A stretch of 64,000 nucleotides of DNA from Oceanospirillaceae bacterium (GTDB lineage Bacteria > Pseudomonadota > Gammaproteobacteria > Pseudomonadales > Balneatricaceae): NCBI GenBank assembly GCA_013215505.1, contig JABSQZ010000018.1, positions 69,131 through 133,130 on the forward strand, read 5' to 3'. The first letter of the stretch is position 1. Each line of letters opens with the position of its first letter. The notes beneath the pieces are model-generated. The model saw nothing but the letters and a program-made list of their open reading frames with translations, was not told where the DNA came from and did no database searches. The translations under genes and the position numbers were made by a program. Of the stretch, positions 40,284-48,486 are shown in pieces.

Positions 40284-41060
40284 TTAGTGCTGTGTAGCAT
40301 CGTCAGGAAGCAAATCGCTCGCCGCTGACTCCGATGCAGCATCTGCAGGCAGGTGCTTTAAAACTTTGTTTAAATTTTGCATTGACTGCAAATGCAGATA
40401 GACCAGCTCCAATCCATCGTTATTAAACAAGTTCTGTACATCATCTGCAGAAAGCGCCTTGAGCTTCTCTCTGTTGATCACTTTAAAGCCTGACAAAGTA
40501 CGTTCTTCACCGCTGGCCAAAGTAAACTTAGCGCCCATATCTTCAAACAGACCCAATGCATTTAGCTGTTTACAGAAAGCCTGAGTGCGTTGAAAATGCT
40601 GCTGATAATCCTGCAAAAAGTCTAATACTTTGCCCAGGTACTGAGTGCGCTCACCGTCGGCGTCAAACAGACGTTCACCACGACCTTCCTGATTGCAGCC
40701 CTCATAGTTCTCATCGACACATAATGTCAGGGTATCGCCCTCATCGGTGCTGGCAAAAACAAAAGGATAGCGACGAATAAAAGCCGGCACATAGTCCACA
40801 TTCCAGGTGCCCGCTGAATCTATGTAGAGGTTTTCATCTTCGCGAATCCCCATAATCACCACCGGTAACAAATCATCACCAGAGCCTGCAAATACGATAC
40901 TGTAATCTGTAGCGGCACTGGGAAACTCCACCGCCATCAGCGGCACTGAATTTACTTTCTTAGCGAAATTAAAATCTCTACCGGCTTTAATCGACCAGTC
41001 CTGATGACGCTGTTTGTTTACTGCTTCAACTTGTCCGTAAATCAACAATTGAGTTGCCAC
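40284..41060 (-). CDS. SapC-family protein, cassette B
   Basis: A 258-residue paralogue of the cassette A SapC protein; nearly all residues are the same up to about residue 240, and differences are mostly conservative (for example H20/Q, V/I changes). The start is GTG with AAGGGG upstream. It lies 184 bp after tolC B and 92 bp before giant gene B. The family name comes from the S-layer export locus of Campylobacter fetus, where SapC is encoded with the type I export proteins; its biochemical role is unknown. The strong conservation of both SapC copies, compared with the more diverged giant partners, suggests a role that is not cargo-specific. Confidence 0.85.
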   Translation of the reverse strand: MATQLLIYGQVEAVNKQRHQDWSIKAGRDFNFAKKVNSVPLMAVEFPSAATDYSIVFAGSGDDLLPVVIMGIREDENLYIDSAGTWNVDYVPAFIRRYPFVFASTDEGDTLTLCVDENYEGCNQEGRGERLFDADGERTQYLGKVLDFLQDYQQHFQRTQAFCKQLNALGLFEDMGAKFTLASGEERTLSGFKVINREKLKALSADDVQNLFNNDGLELVYLHLQSMQNLNKVLKHLPADAASESAASDLLPDDATQH

Positions 41061-41244
41061 TGTATATCCCCTTAATTCTTATAATTGCAAAGTTAACACT
41101 TTGCCTGTAATTCCAAGAGAGCAGCCAACTACTCTCTGTTTATTGCTAAATGGATCTTTGCCTAGATTATATTCTGGCAAAAAACCTTTATTTGATCTAA
41201 CCCTAGTAACCTCGCCAAACACTGACCCCAGATCAACTTACACC

Positions 41245-42654
41245 TCAAAAAGACAATTCCTCTATCTGCAAAAATATCTCATCCACATCCGTCGGTACTG
41301 CGCTTCCCTGTAGATAGGAATTCACTTGCTCTAAATCTTCCAGGGAAAGAGTGCCAGCAGCACGTTTCAGGCTTAAGATATTCAATAAATAGCCGTAGCG
41401 GGCACTGGAAAAGTCGCTGCGGGCAATAAACAAATCACGCTCAGCATCTAACACACTCACTCCCGATTCCAATCCAGATTGATAAGACGTGCGCTTGGCT
41501 TCGACGGCTAGCTCATAAGCTTCCAGAGATTTTTTTAGCGCCCGCACTTTACTGATTGATCCGACAACACCATTAAATGCCGCCCGGGTCTCACGCGCAT
41601 TGGCGCGCAGCGTCTGTTCTAATTCATCCTGGGCTTTATATTGCAAATTCAGCGTCTCACGCACTTTAGAGACCACTGCACCACCGGCATATATCGGCAC
41701 TGTTAAGGTAAACATCATCGTGCGTGTATCCACCTCGCTGCCACCACCAAACAAAGAACCTTCGGTCTCTTGGTTATTTTGGGTCATGGTCAAATCTAAG
41801 GTCGGATAGTGACCACCGCGCTGACGGCGCACTTCCTGAAGAGAGACTGCCACCGCGCTGCGCTTCGCCAGCACTAATGGATTTTGCTGAGCAGCCAACT
41901 GCAGCCAATCATCCGCCACATAGGGATCGGGCTTCACCAGTTGTAACTCATTGCCCAGTGCGATCAAACTGTCAGGTAATACGTCGGTCATTTCTCGCAG
42001 AGCCTGAATCGCATCTTGAAGATCGTTGCCGATTTCAACTTTTCTCGCCTGCGCCTGTAAAAAACGCGCCTGTGCATCTAAAAAATCTGTCATCCGCGCC
42101 AGACCGCTGCTGCGCTGATTACTCACCAGCTCGAAGTGCTTTTCCAGTGCCGAGGCCTCAGCGGCGATAGCAACAAAATTATCTTGCTCTCCAAGCACAC
42201 TAAAATACGCTTCTGCCACCCGGAAAATTAAACTTTGGTTAACTTCTTCTAACTCTGCCGCAACCCGTTTAACTTCTTCTTTGGCCTGTTTAAAATAGGC
42301 CCAGTTGCTAAAACTGTATATCGACTGGGTAATTGACAAGTTTAATGCGGTGGTGGGAAAGGAGGTTGAACCTGCGTTAAACACTGCGTTGTCTGAACTG
42401 ACGATATCTTGCGTCGTATCGGTTCTGTTGTAGCTCAATTTTATATTTGGCAACAACACCGCTTTCGCCTGCTGGTAGATTTCTATCGAAGCTTGATGCT
42501 GGTGAAAACCGGCGTAGTAAATTGGGTCACTCTCTTTAGCCTGCTGATACACTTCAAGCAAATCAGCACTTTGCGCAGCTGTAGCAAAAATCGACACGGC
42601 CAGCGTACCGGCATAAGTTATAGTCAGAAACCCCTTGGAAAGTCGCAGCGCCAT
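41245..42654 (-). CDS. TolC-family outer-membrane efflux protein, cassette B
   Basis: A 469-residue TolC-type channel protein, the same length as the cassette A copy. I chose the ATG at 42654 (MALRLSKG...) because it aligns with the cassette A start and has AGGGGGCGGG directly upstream; the frame stays open to 42771, but that N-terminal extension has no counterpart in cassette A. A signal sequence ends near TAAQSA. The helical OEP repeats include VPIYAGGAVVSK and SGVSVLDAERDLFIA. Probably the outer-membrane exit for the giant protein; the inner-membrane partners are not in the window, so it may work with an exporter encoded elsewhere. Confidence 0.9.
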   Translation of the reverse strand: MALRLSKGFLTITYAGTLAVSIFATAAQSADLLEVYQQAKESDPIYYAGFHQHQASIEIYQQAKAVLLPNIKLSYNRTDTTQDIVSSDNAVFNAGSTSFPTTALNLSITQSIYSFSNWAYFKQAKEEVKRVAAELEEVNQSLIFRVAEAYFSVLGEQDNFVAIAAEASALEKHFELVSNQRSSGLARMTDFLDAQARFLQAQARKVEIGNDLQDAIQALREMTDVLPDSLIALGNELQLVKPDPYVADDWLQLAAQQNPLVLAKRSAVAVSLQEVRRQRGGHYPTLDLTMTQNNQETEGSLFGGGSEVDTRTMMFTLTVPIYAGGAVVSKVRETLNLQYKAQDELEQTLRANARETRAAFNGVVGSISKVRALKKSLEAYELAVEAKRTSYQSGLESGVSVLDAERDLFIARSDFSSARYGYLLNILSLKRAAGTLSLEDLEQVNSYLQGSAVPTDVDEIFLQIEELSF

Positions 42655-42820
42655 CCCGCCCCCTAGTAAAAAACCGATTAAGTTATTGTTGTTGTATAAC
42701 CGCAGCCAAAAACGCACTGTCTGCAGTCTAGTTTTTACTGCCCCAAAAACTGGAGACAGAGATGCAAACATACTAAGCCAACTAACCCTGTTTTGATATG
42801 AATATTGTTTATATTTCGTT

Positions 42821-42862
42821 AATAGGTTAAAAAATAACCTATTAAATTCATGTATATGAATT
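42821..42862 (-). promoter_or_regulatory. Pair of palindromes upstream of tolC B
   Basis: AATAGGTTA-N5-TAACCTATT (9-bp arms, 42821-42843) and AATTCAT-GTAT-ATGAATT (7-bp arms, 42845-42862). They lie about 165-210 bp before the tolC start, in the same place as the weaker pair of cassette A, and next to a -10-like TATAAA on the minus strand. The adjacent arrangement looks like binding sites for a dimeric regulator; which one is unknown. Confidence 0.5.
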
Positions 42863-42905
42863 AACCGAATATGAACGCTCTGTTTAAAATTTAACCGATA
42901 ATAAT

Positions 42906-42948
42906 GTGTTACCTAGCACTGTTACCGACGCGCTACTTAAGGTAACAC
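42906..42948. promoter_or_regulatory. Three TGTTACC motifs, two direct and one inverted
   Basis: GTGTTACC at 42906, CTGTTACC at 42919 and GGTAACAC at 42941; the first and last form a perfect 8-bp inverted repeat. A reduced version (CTGTTACTGTTCCATAACAC, near 16011) sits at the equivalent place in cassette A. Possible operator cluster; no regulator is recognised. Confidence 0.35.
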
Positions 42949-43440
42949 TGGCGTTTATATTAGTAGCACTCTGAGGATTTTTCTTAAGAGTATTTCCTAA
43001 GAAATTATTTTATTGTTTAAAATCAATCGCTTTAAAAGATGGCACGACAAATGCATTAGTAAACACATAATAAAAATAAAACGTTACAAACTACATTCAC
43101 TATCAATAAAAATAATAACAGGCAAATGTAGATAAATAATCGGTCTCTATAACAATAATAATTGAGACTAACATGTGCTGATCAGATCAATAGCGAAACG
43201 GAAACAGCCAGCAATAATAATAACAAGCTAACTGTCTCTAATTGGCGATCAGCCGACTCTTCTCTGCAAGGCAACTTGCCACCGATAAATCACCCGCATT
43301 TCCTGAAATAAAACACAAAAACATCTAATAGATACGAAACCGCCAAAACCACTCAGCCAAGATTGCACACATTTCCTGTCCCTATGAGCTAATTGATATA
43401 CAACAACGACTAACAGCATTGCCGACACTTTTTTCAGACA

Positions 43441-43469
43441 AAAAAAAGACCGCTGCTGCGGCCTTTTTT
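43441..43469 (-). terminator. Terminator of the nucleoside operon
   Basis: On the minus strand GGCCGC, loop AGCA, GCGGTC, flanked by A and T runs, starting just after the stop of the oxygenase gene at 43478. The flanking runs make it potentially bidirectional. Confidence 0.88.
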
Positions 43470-43477
43470 AGCACTGA

Positions 43478-44320
43478 TTAAATGACACCCAATTCTCGCA
43501 GCCGCTCCTGCAAGTAGCTTCCCGCAGTGTAGTTATCTGATAACACCACCTCTGGGTTTGGATGCAAAAATAACGGCAACGATATTCGAGATTTCTGCAT
43601 ATCCGCTCCCGCTGGATTCACCACCCTATGAGTAGTAGAGGGGAAATATTGCCCGGAGGCCTCCTGCAGCATATCACCAATATTGATGATCAAATTACCA
43701 AACTGACTGGGCACTTCCAACCATTCGCCATTTTTTGCCTGCACTTGTAAACCCGGTTCACTGGCAGCCGGTAACACCGTCAATAAATTAATGTCTTCAT
43801 GGGCGGCCGCACGAATCGCATTCGGCTCTTCATTCCCTTGTATCGGTGGGTAGTGCAAAACACGTAACAGTGACTGCTCACTATCTGCAATCATACTGCT
43901 TAGTGGCTGTCGGTAATTTTTCGCCACTTCAGCGGGACTGTGTTCTTCTACCCAATTCAACAGCTGCGCAGCAAGGCCTGTCGCCTCTTTATAGTACTGA
44001 CTCAACTCTGCTTTAAGCTCACCCGGACACTGCCCCCAAGGGTAGTAATGGAAGTACTCTTTGATATCTTTAACTGACTGACCCTTGGCAGATTCAGCTA
44101 GCTTTGCCGGAAAAAAACCGTCTTGAGGACCTTTGTTATATAAAAAATCGTCTTTGCTCTCTCCATCAAAAAACTGCTGCCAATGGCTGTAGATTGATTC
44201 TACTAACTGCTGGTTAATGGGATGGTTTTTCAGCACGCCAAAACCGGTTTCGCGCAGTGATGCAACAAATTTTTCGCTGGCATCTGCCGCGTTATAATCG
44301 ATAGCTTCTAACTTAGCCAT
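43478..44320 (-). CDS. 2-oxoglutarate/Fe(II) oxygenase, isopenicillin N synthase family
   Basis: A 280-residue protein with a DIOX_N-like N-terminal half and a jelly-roll 2OG-FeII_Oxy domain. The iron triad is visible as His174-x-Asp176 (AAHEDINLL) and His231 (STTHRVVNP), and the 2-oxoglutarate-binding Arg245-x-Ser247 (KSRISLP) is present, so it should be active. The start at 44320 is chosen for the GAGAGGA sequence nine bases upstream; an open extension to 44377 lacks one. It is the last gene of the nucleoside operon, 62 bp after the nucleoside hydrolase. The substrate cannot be read from sequence. The context suggests a nucleobase, nucleoside or derivative; thymine 7-hydroxylase is a known relative in the same superfamily. 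Confidence 0.87.
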   Translation of the reverse strand: MAKLEAIDYNAADASEKFVASLRETGFGVLKNHPINQQLVESIYSHWQQFFDGESKDDFLYNKGPQDGFFPAKLAESAKGQSVKDIKEYFHYYPWGQCPGELKAELSQYYKEATGLAAQLLNWVEEHSPAEVAKNYRQPLSSMIADSEQSLLRVLHYPPIQGNEEPNAIRAAAHEDINLLTVLPAASEPGLQVQAKNGEWLEVPSQFGNLIINIGDMLQEASGQYFPSTTHRVVNPAGADMQKSRISLPLFLHPNPEVVLSDNYTAGSYLQERLRELGVI

Positions 44321-44382
44321 ACAATGTTGTCCTCTCAAATTTAGCCGGAGCCATCTACTGACGCCCAGGCCTGACAATCTTC

Positions 44383-45336
44383 TTAATTCCAGTAGTCACT
44401 GGTCATAGTGTCTTCAAACAAAGCCACCAGCTTTGCACTGTCTACTTGCATACAGGCTTTTTGTTTTGGCCGGCCCTGCCAAAACGTCAGCGGGTAGGGG
44501 ATACCAAAGCGACTCATAATTGTCTGACCAATAGCAACGCCTTCGGTCGCCACACAGACCTCACCTTCAATAGTGCCAAACATGTTTGGATCTACTACGT
44601 AGGCAACGGCCGAAACATCGTGTGCATAACAGCCATCGATATCCCTGATACTGCTATAGAAATCTATGTAGAACTGCGCAGCATCGGCCATAAACTGACC
44701 CACCTTAGAGTTTTCTTTGGCAATTTTGGCAAATAGCGCGTTATTCAATACCACTTGATGGGTCACATCTAAACCGACGATAACCACTGGCCAGGCTGCT
44801 GCCATCACTTTATCGGCAGCGTGCGGATCGGATAGAATATTGGCCTCTGCTACTGGAGAGACGTTGCCATCGGCGGCGATCACTCCACCCATTAGCACTA
44901 CTTCTTTTACTTTGTCGGTAATACTGGGATCTATTTGCAGTGCCGCTGCCAAATTTCCCAGCGGCCCCACTGCAACCAGGGTAATTTCACCTGGATTGGC
45001 ATTCACTTGCTCAACGATAAATTGCGCAGCGTTTTGCGCTAGCGGCTGACCTTTTGGCGCAGCCAAATTCACATTGCCAAACCCATCGACACCGTGCACA
45101 AAATCCGGAAATGGGTTTAATTCTTTAACCCAGGGGGTGGCAACACCTTTGGCCACAGGGATATCTAAGCCCGCCATTTCCACCAGCGACAGCGCATTAG
45201 TGGTCGCTTGCTCGACTGAAACATTACCAAAAGTCGTGGTCAAACCGAGTAATTCTATCTGCGGGTGCGCCATGGCAGTGAAAATTGCCATTGCATCATC
45301 AATACCCGGATCTGTATCTAAAATAATTTTTTTCAT
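44383..45336 (-). CDS. Inosine-uridine-preferring type nucleoside hydrolase
   Basis: A 317-residue enzyme of the IUNH family that cleaves the N-glycosidic bond of ribonucleosides to a base and ribose. The N-terminal signature DTDPGIDD (residues 7-14) supplies the calcium-binding and catalytic aspartates, and the C-terminal YAHDVSAVAY block matches the family's His-Asp motif. I place the start at MKKIILDTDPG, the usual beginning of the family; an in-frame ATG 13 codons upstream is less likely. There is no signal peptide, so it acts in the cytoplasm on imported nucleosides. It follows the ribokinase gene (78 bp) in an operon with a BMP-type nucleoside ABC transporter, so the ribose released here would feed that kinase. 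Purine or pyrimidine preference is not decided. Confidence 0.93.
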   Translation of the reverse strand: MKKIILDTDPGIDDAMAIFTAMAHPQIELLGLTTTFGNVSVEQATTNALSLVEMAGLDIPVAKGVATPWVKELNPFPDFVHGVDGFGNVNLAAPKGQPLAQNAAQFIVEQVNANPGEITLVAVGPLGNLAAALQIDPSITDKVKEVVLMGGVIAADGNVSPVAEANILSDPHAADKVMAAAWPVVIVGLDVTHQVVLNNALFAKIAKENSKVGQFMADAAQFYIDFYSSIRDIDGCYAHDVSAVAYVVDPNMFGTIEGEVCVATEGVAIGQTIMSRFGIPYPLTFWQGRPKQKACMQVDSAKLVALFEDTMTSDYWN

Positions 45337-45414
45337 AATTTCATCACAATCAAATTTACTGAAAGAGCCAGGCATTACATTTACAACTCTGCCTGGGCAC
45401 TTTCTTTATTTTAA

Positions 45415-46299
45415 TTAAAGAGCAGCTACCTGATCCGCTGTTGGGATGCTGGAGGAAGCCCCCAGACGCTGCACTGCCAGCGACGACGCCTTACACCCGG
45501 CTATCAGCGCTGCTTTTTTTGATTCTCCGCGACCGATAGCCGCCAGTAAAAATCCCAGAAAAGTATCCCCTGCAGCAGTGGTATCTACTACCTCTACCAC
45601 ATAGGCATCGACTTGAATTTGCTCATCAGCGTTAATCCACATCGCCCCCTGCGCCCCCAAAGTCACTACTACATCAGTGTCTGGAAATGCCTTGCGGACC
45701 TGCTCAACCATCTTCTCTTTAGTGTCGCACTTCCGCTGGAGTAACTGCTGCAGCTCTAGCTCGTTAACCACTAGAAGCGACACTTTATGCAGCGGAAAAT
45801 CATCAATGTTACTGAGCATTGGCGAGGGGTTAAGCACTATTTTTAGCTGCGCAGCCGCGGCAAAATTGACTGCGTCGGCGATATTGCTGCACTCATTTTG
45901 CAACAGCAGCCAATCACCGGCAACAGCACTCTTAAGCGCGGTACTAATATCATCAGGATCGAAACTTTGATTGGCGCCACCAAATAATACGATGCAATTT
46001 TCCGCCTGCTGATCAACCTGGATAATGGCGTGACCACTGGGCTGGTCCACCCCTTCCACCAAATCACAATTGACTCCCGCCTGACTCAACTGCTCAATCG
46101 CCCACTGATCACTTTTGTTGCAGCGCCCTATATGCAACACTTGCGCACCCGCTTTAGCCAGCGCTATAGATTGATTGGCACCTTTGCCACCGAGTACTTG
46201 CTGATAACTACTGCTAGAGAGTGTTTCACCCGGCTTTACCAGATGTGGCACTTGGTAGATATGGTCAATATTGATTGCACCATAGTTGTATATTTTCAC
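45415..46299 (-). CDS. rbsK: Ribokinase (PfkB family)
   Basis: A 294-residue PfkB-family sugar kinase. The first signature is GGKGANQ (residues 37-43), and the second is DTTAAGDTF with the catalytic base Asp245 in the anion-hole motif; NPSP (157-160) and NELE (179-182) are the typical ribokinase markers. It phosphorylates ribose to ribose 5-phosphate in the cytoplasm, here presumably ribose released by the nucleoside hydrolase encoded next. The start is GTG with AGGGG upstream. The gap to the upstream permease gene (104 bp) holds an inverted repeat, so expression of the two salvage enzymes may be set apart from the transporter genes. A related ribose/nucleoside kinase specificity cannot be excluded. 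Confidence 0.88.
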   Translation of the reverse strand: MKIYNYGAINIDHIYQVPHLVKPGETLSSSSYQQVLGGKGANQSIALAKAGAQVLHIGRCNKSDQWAIEQLSQAGVNCDLVEGVDQPSGHAIIQVDQQAENCIVLFGGANQSFDPDDISTALKSAVAGDWLLLQNECSNIADAVNFAAAAQLKIVLNPSPMLSNIDDFPLHKVSLLVVNELELQQLLQRKCDTKEKMVEQVRKAFPDTDVVVTLGAQGAMWINADEQIQVDAYVVEVVDTTAAGDTFLGFLLAAIGRGESKKAALIAGCKASSLAVQRLGASSSIPTADQVAAL

Positions 46300-46371
46300 T
46301 GTAGGACCCCTGGCACTATCAATGTGCTCAGTCGTTTGAGAAATGTATTAAGTATAGCAACCAAAACTGCC

Positions 46372-46398
46372 GCTGGTGCCCGCAGTGCAGACACCAGC
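46372..46398 (-). terminator. Intercistronic hairpin between permease and ribokinase genes
   Basis: GCTGGTG-N13-CACCAGC, a 7-bp perfect stem; on the minus strand it is followed at some distance by TTTT. It may act as a weak terminator or an mRNA processing/stability element within the operon. Confidence 0.35.
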
Positions 46399-46403
46399 TG
46401 AGA

Positions 46404-47378
46404 TCAGCGCTCTTTTGAATAAGGTATGCCGATGGCTTTGGGGGCAATCGCTTTACCGATAAAGCCCGCCAGCAATACCACTGTTAGTATGTAAGGGGTC
46501 GCCTGCATCAACTGTGCCGGAACTTCACCTATCAACGGCAGCGCCACGCCCTCAAGACGCACCGTTAACGCCTCTAAAAAGCCAAACAACAGACAGGCCA
46601 GCAGTGCAGTCTTAGGCCGCCACTTGCCAAAAATTAGCGCCGCCAAGGCGATATAACCTTTACCCGCAGACATCTCGCGAATAAATGAGGCGTTTTGCGC
46701 GATGGATAGATAAGCACCTGCTATACCACAGAGTAGCCCGGCACAAATAACCGCCCGATAGCGCAACCAGAACACTGATATACCGGCAGTATCTACTGCT
46801 TGCGGGTTCTCTCCTACTGCGCGTAAACGCAACCCAAACCGAGTCTGGTACACCAGCCACCAAGTGACAGGCACTGTCATAAAGGCTATGTAAACCAAGG
46901 CGTTGTGACCACTGATCAACTGTGTATAAATAGCCCCTAACACTGGAACATCCGCCACCGCCAGGGCACCGGGAAGGTCTATAGAGAAGAAACGCGCATC
47001 ACCTGACAACAGCGGTGTCTGCCCACCTTGATGAAACCAGGCGATTCCAAGAGTCACGGTAAGCCCTGATGCCAGTATGTTAATCGCCAAACCACTGACG
47101 ACTTGGTTACCTTTGTGGGTAATACAGGCAAAACCGTGTAGCAGCGCCATGCATATCGACACCCCAATAGCCGCGCCCAGCCCCAACCAGGCAGAACCGG
47201 TAACGGCGGCAATGGCAGCTGCTGCAAAAGCACCCGCCAACATTTTGCCTTCCAGGCCAATGTCGACAATACCGGAGCGCTCGGAGAACAAGCCCGCCAT
47301 GGCACAGAGTATTAACGGGGTGGAAACTCTGATGGTTGCATCTAAAGTAGAAATCGCTATTAGAATAAAATCAGACAT
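46404..47378 (-). CDS. Nucleoside ABC transporter permease (second subunit)
   Basis: A 324-residue inner-membrane protein of the BPD_transp_2 type found with BMP-type nucleoside importers (NupQ/YufQ-like). The signature near the N-terminus, TPLILCAMAGLFSERSG followed by VDIGLEGKM, is typical of this subunit, and about eight to ten hydrophobic segments follow. The chosen start (ATG 47378) has AAGGAG seven bases upstream and overlaps the end of the preceding permease gene by eight bases, indicating translational coupling. It forms the membrane pore with the 47371-48486 product. Confidence 0.92.
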   Translation of the reverse strand: MSDFILIAISTLDATIRVSTPLILCAMAGLFSERSGIVDIGLEGKMLAGAFAAAAIAAVTGSAWLGLGAAIGVSICMALLHGFACITHKGNQVVSGLAINILASGLTVTLGIAWFHQGGQTPLLSGDARFFSIDLPGALAVADVPVLGAIYTQLISGHNALVYIAFMTVPVTWWLVYQTRFGLRLRAVGENPQAVDTAGISVFWLRYRAVICAGLLCGIAGAYLSIAQNASFIREMSAGKGYIALAALIFGKWRPKTALLACLLFGFLEALTVRLEGVALPLIGEVPAQLMQATPYILTVVLLAGFIGKAIAPKAIGIPYSKER

Positions 47379-48486
47379 TTGCGCGCTCCTTGGCTGCAAA
47401 GAACCTCAAGAACAGCTTTTCTATAGTCGGTTTGATCATCAGTGACAGCGCACCACAGAACAAGATTACTAAGCCCTGAATCACTACGACTAAATCACGG
47501 GTAATAGAGGGAACCTCGAAGGACAACTCTGCTCCTCCTTGATAAAGAGCACCAAAGAGCAAGCTGGCAATGATAATTCCGACCGGATGATTGCGTCCCA
47601 TCAGCGATACGGCGATACCGGTAAACCCTGCGCCAGCAACATAATCCAACAGCACCCGACCTTGAGCACCCATCACTTCATTGATACCGACCATTGCCGC
47701 CAGGGCACCGGAGATACACATAGTGATAACGATGGTCCGCCGGGTATTAATACCCGAATAAACCGCGGCCTGCTCGTTAAATCCAATCATGCGGATGGCG
47801 TAACCTAAACGGGTATGCCACAGCAGCAACCACACCAGCACGCAGCAAATCAGCGCCAGAAATATCGCTATGTTCAGTGGACTATTGGCTATATTGATAC
47901 CAAAGACGGCAAATACATCTCTCATCGAGGGAAGTATTGCAGCGTCGGCAATTACCCGCGATTGCGGAGACATAGTGCCAGGCTCGATCAGTACATTTAC
48001 CAGCAAATAGACCATTAACGCCGAAGCTATAAAGTTAAACATTATGGTAGTGATAACGACGTGTGAGCCACGATAGGCCTGCAAGTAGGCCGGGATAAAC
48101 GCCCAGGCGGCACCAAATGCCGCCCCCGCTGCGATAGCAAAAGGTATCAGCGCCCACCAGGGCATAAAGCTGTCTAAACTCATGCACATCAAGCCGACGC
48201 CCAGACCACCTATGTAAGCCTGGCCCTCGCCGCCGATGTTAAACAAGCCGGCGTGAAAAGCTACAGCGACCGCCAAGCCGGTAAAAATAAAATTGGTCGT
48301 GTAGTACAAGGTATAACCAATACCTTCTGCGTAACCAAAAGCGCCGGTAATCATCCACTGCACAGCTTCCAGCGGGCTCTCCCCGATCAACAAGATAACA
48401 AACCCGGAAACCAGGAAGGCCAGGCAGACGTTAATTAGCGGAATTACCCCTACATCAATCCAGGTAGGTAAAGTCTTATTACTCAT
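47371..48486 (-). CDS. Nucleoside ABC transporter permease (first subunit)
   Basis: A 371-residue membrane protein of the same family (NupP/YufP-like), recognised from GEGQAYIGGLGVGLM and GFNEQAAVYSGINTRR, the cytoplasmic coupling region, with about nine hydrophobic segments. The start ATG overlaps the stop codon of the ATPase gene by one base (TAATG), and the end overlaps the next permease gene, so the three transporter genes are tightly coupled. It pairs with the shorter permease to take up nucleosides delivered by the BMP protein. Confidence 0.92.
   Translation of the reverse strand: MSNKTLPTWIDVGVIPLINVCLAFLVSGFVILLIGESPLEAVQWMITGAFGYAEGIGYTLYYTTNFIFTGLAVAVAFHAGLFNIGGEGQAYIGGLGVGLMCMSLDSFMPWWALIPFAIAAGAAFGAAWAFIPAYLQAYRGSHVVITTIMFNFIASALMVYLLVNVLIEPGTMSPQSRVIADAAILPSMRDVFAVFGINIANSPLNIAIFLALICCVLVWLLLWHTRLGYAIRMIGFNEQAAVYSGINTRRTIVITMCISGALAAMVGINEVMGAQGRVLLDYVAGAGFTGIAVSLMGRNHPVGIIIASLLFGALYQGGAELSFEVPSITRDLVVVIQGLVILFCGALSLMIKPTIEKLFLRFFAAKERANV

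Larger units (their letters stand above)
42655..43440. other. Regulatory intergenic region upstream of tolC B
   Basis: 786 bp, AT-rich, without a credible gene. It holds a leader conserved with cassette A (GTTATTGTTGTT near 42675), two palindromes (42821-42862), a cluster of TGTTACC motifs (42906-42948) and A-rich runs of 43,060-43,230. Similarity to the region upstream of tolC A continues to about 43270 (CGATCAGC at 43246), then ends before the terminator of the nucleoside operon, which gives the right border of the duplicated segment. Confidence 0.65.

Noticed and set aside
42655..42771. N-terminal extension of tolC B to 42771
   Set aside because: Cassette A has no equivalent; the ATG at 42654 has a strong ribosome binding site and directly precedes the signal sequence.
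44321..44377. Upstream extension of the 2OG oxygenase (19 residues)
   Set aside because: No ribosome binding site, and the family alignment begins near the internal Met, which has GAGAGGA upstream.
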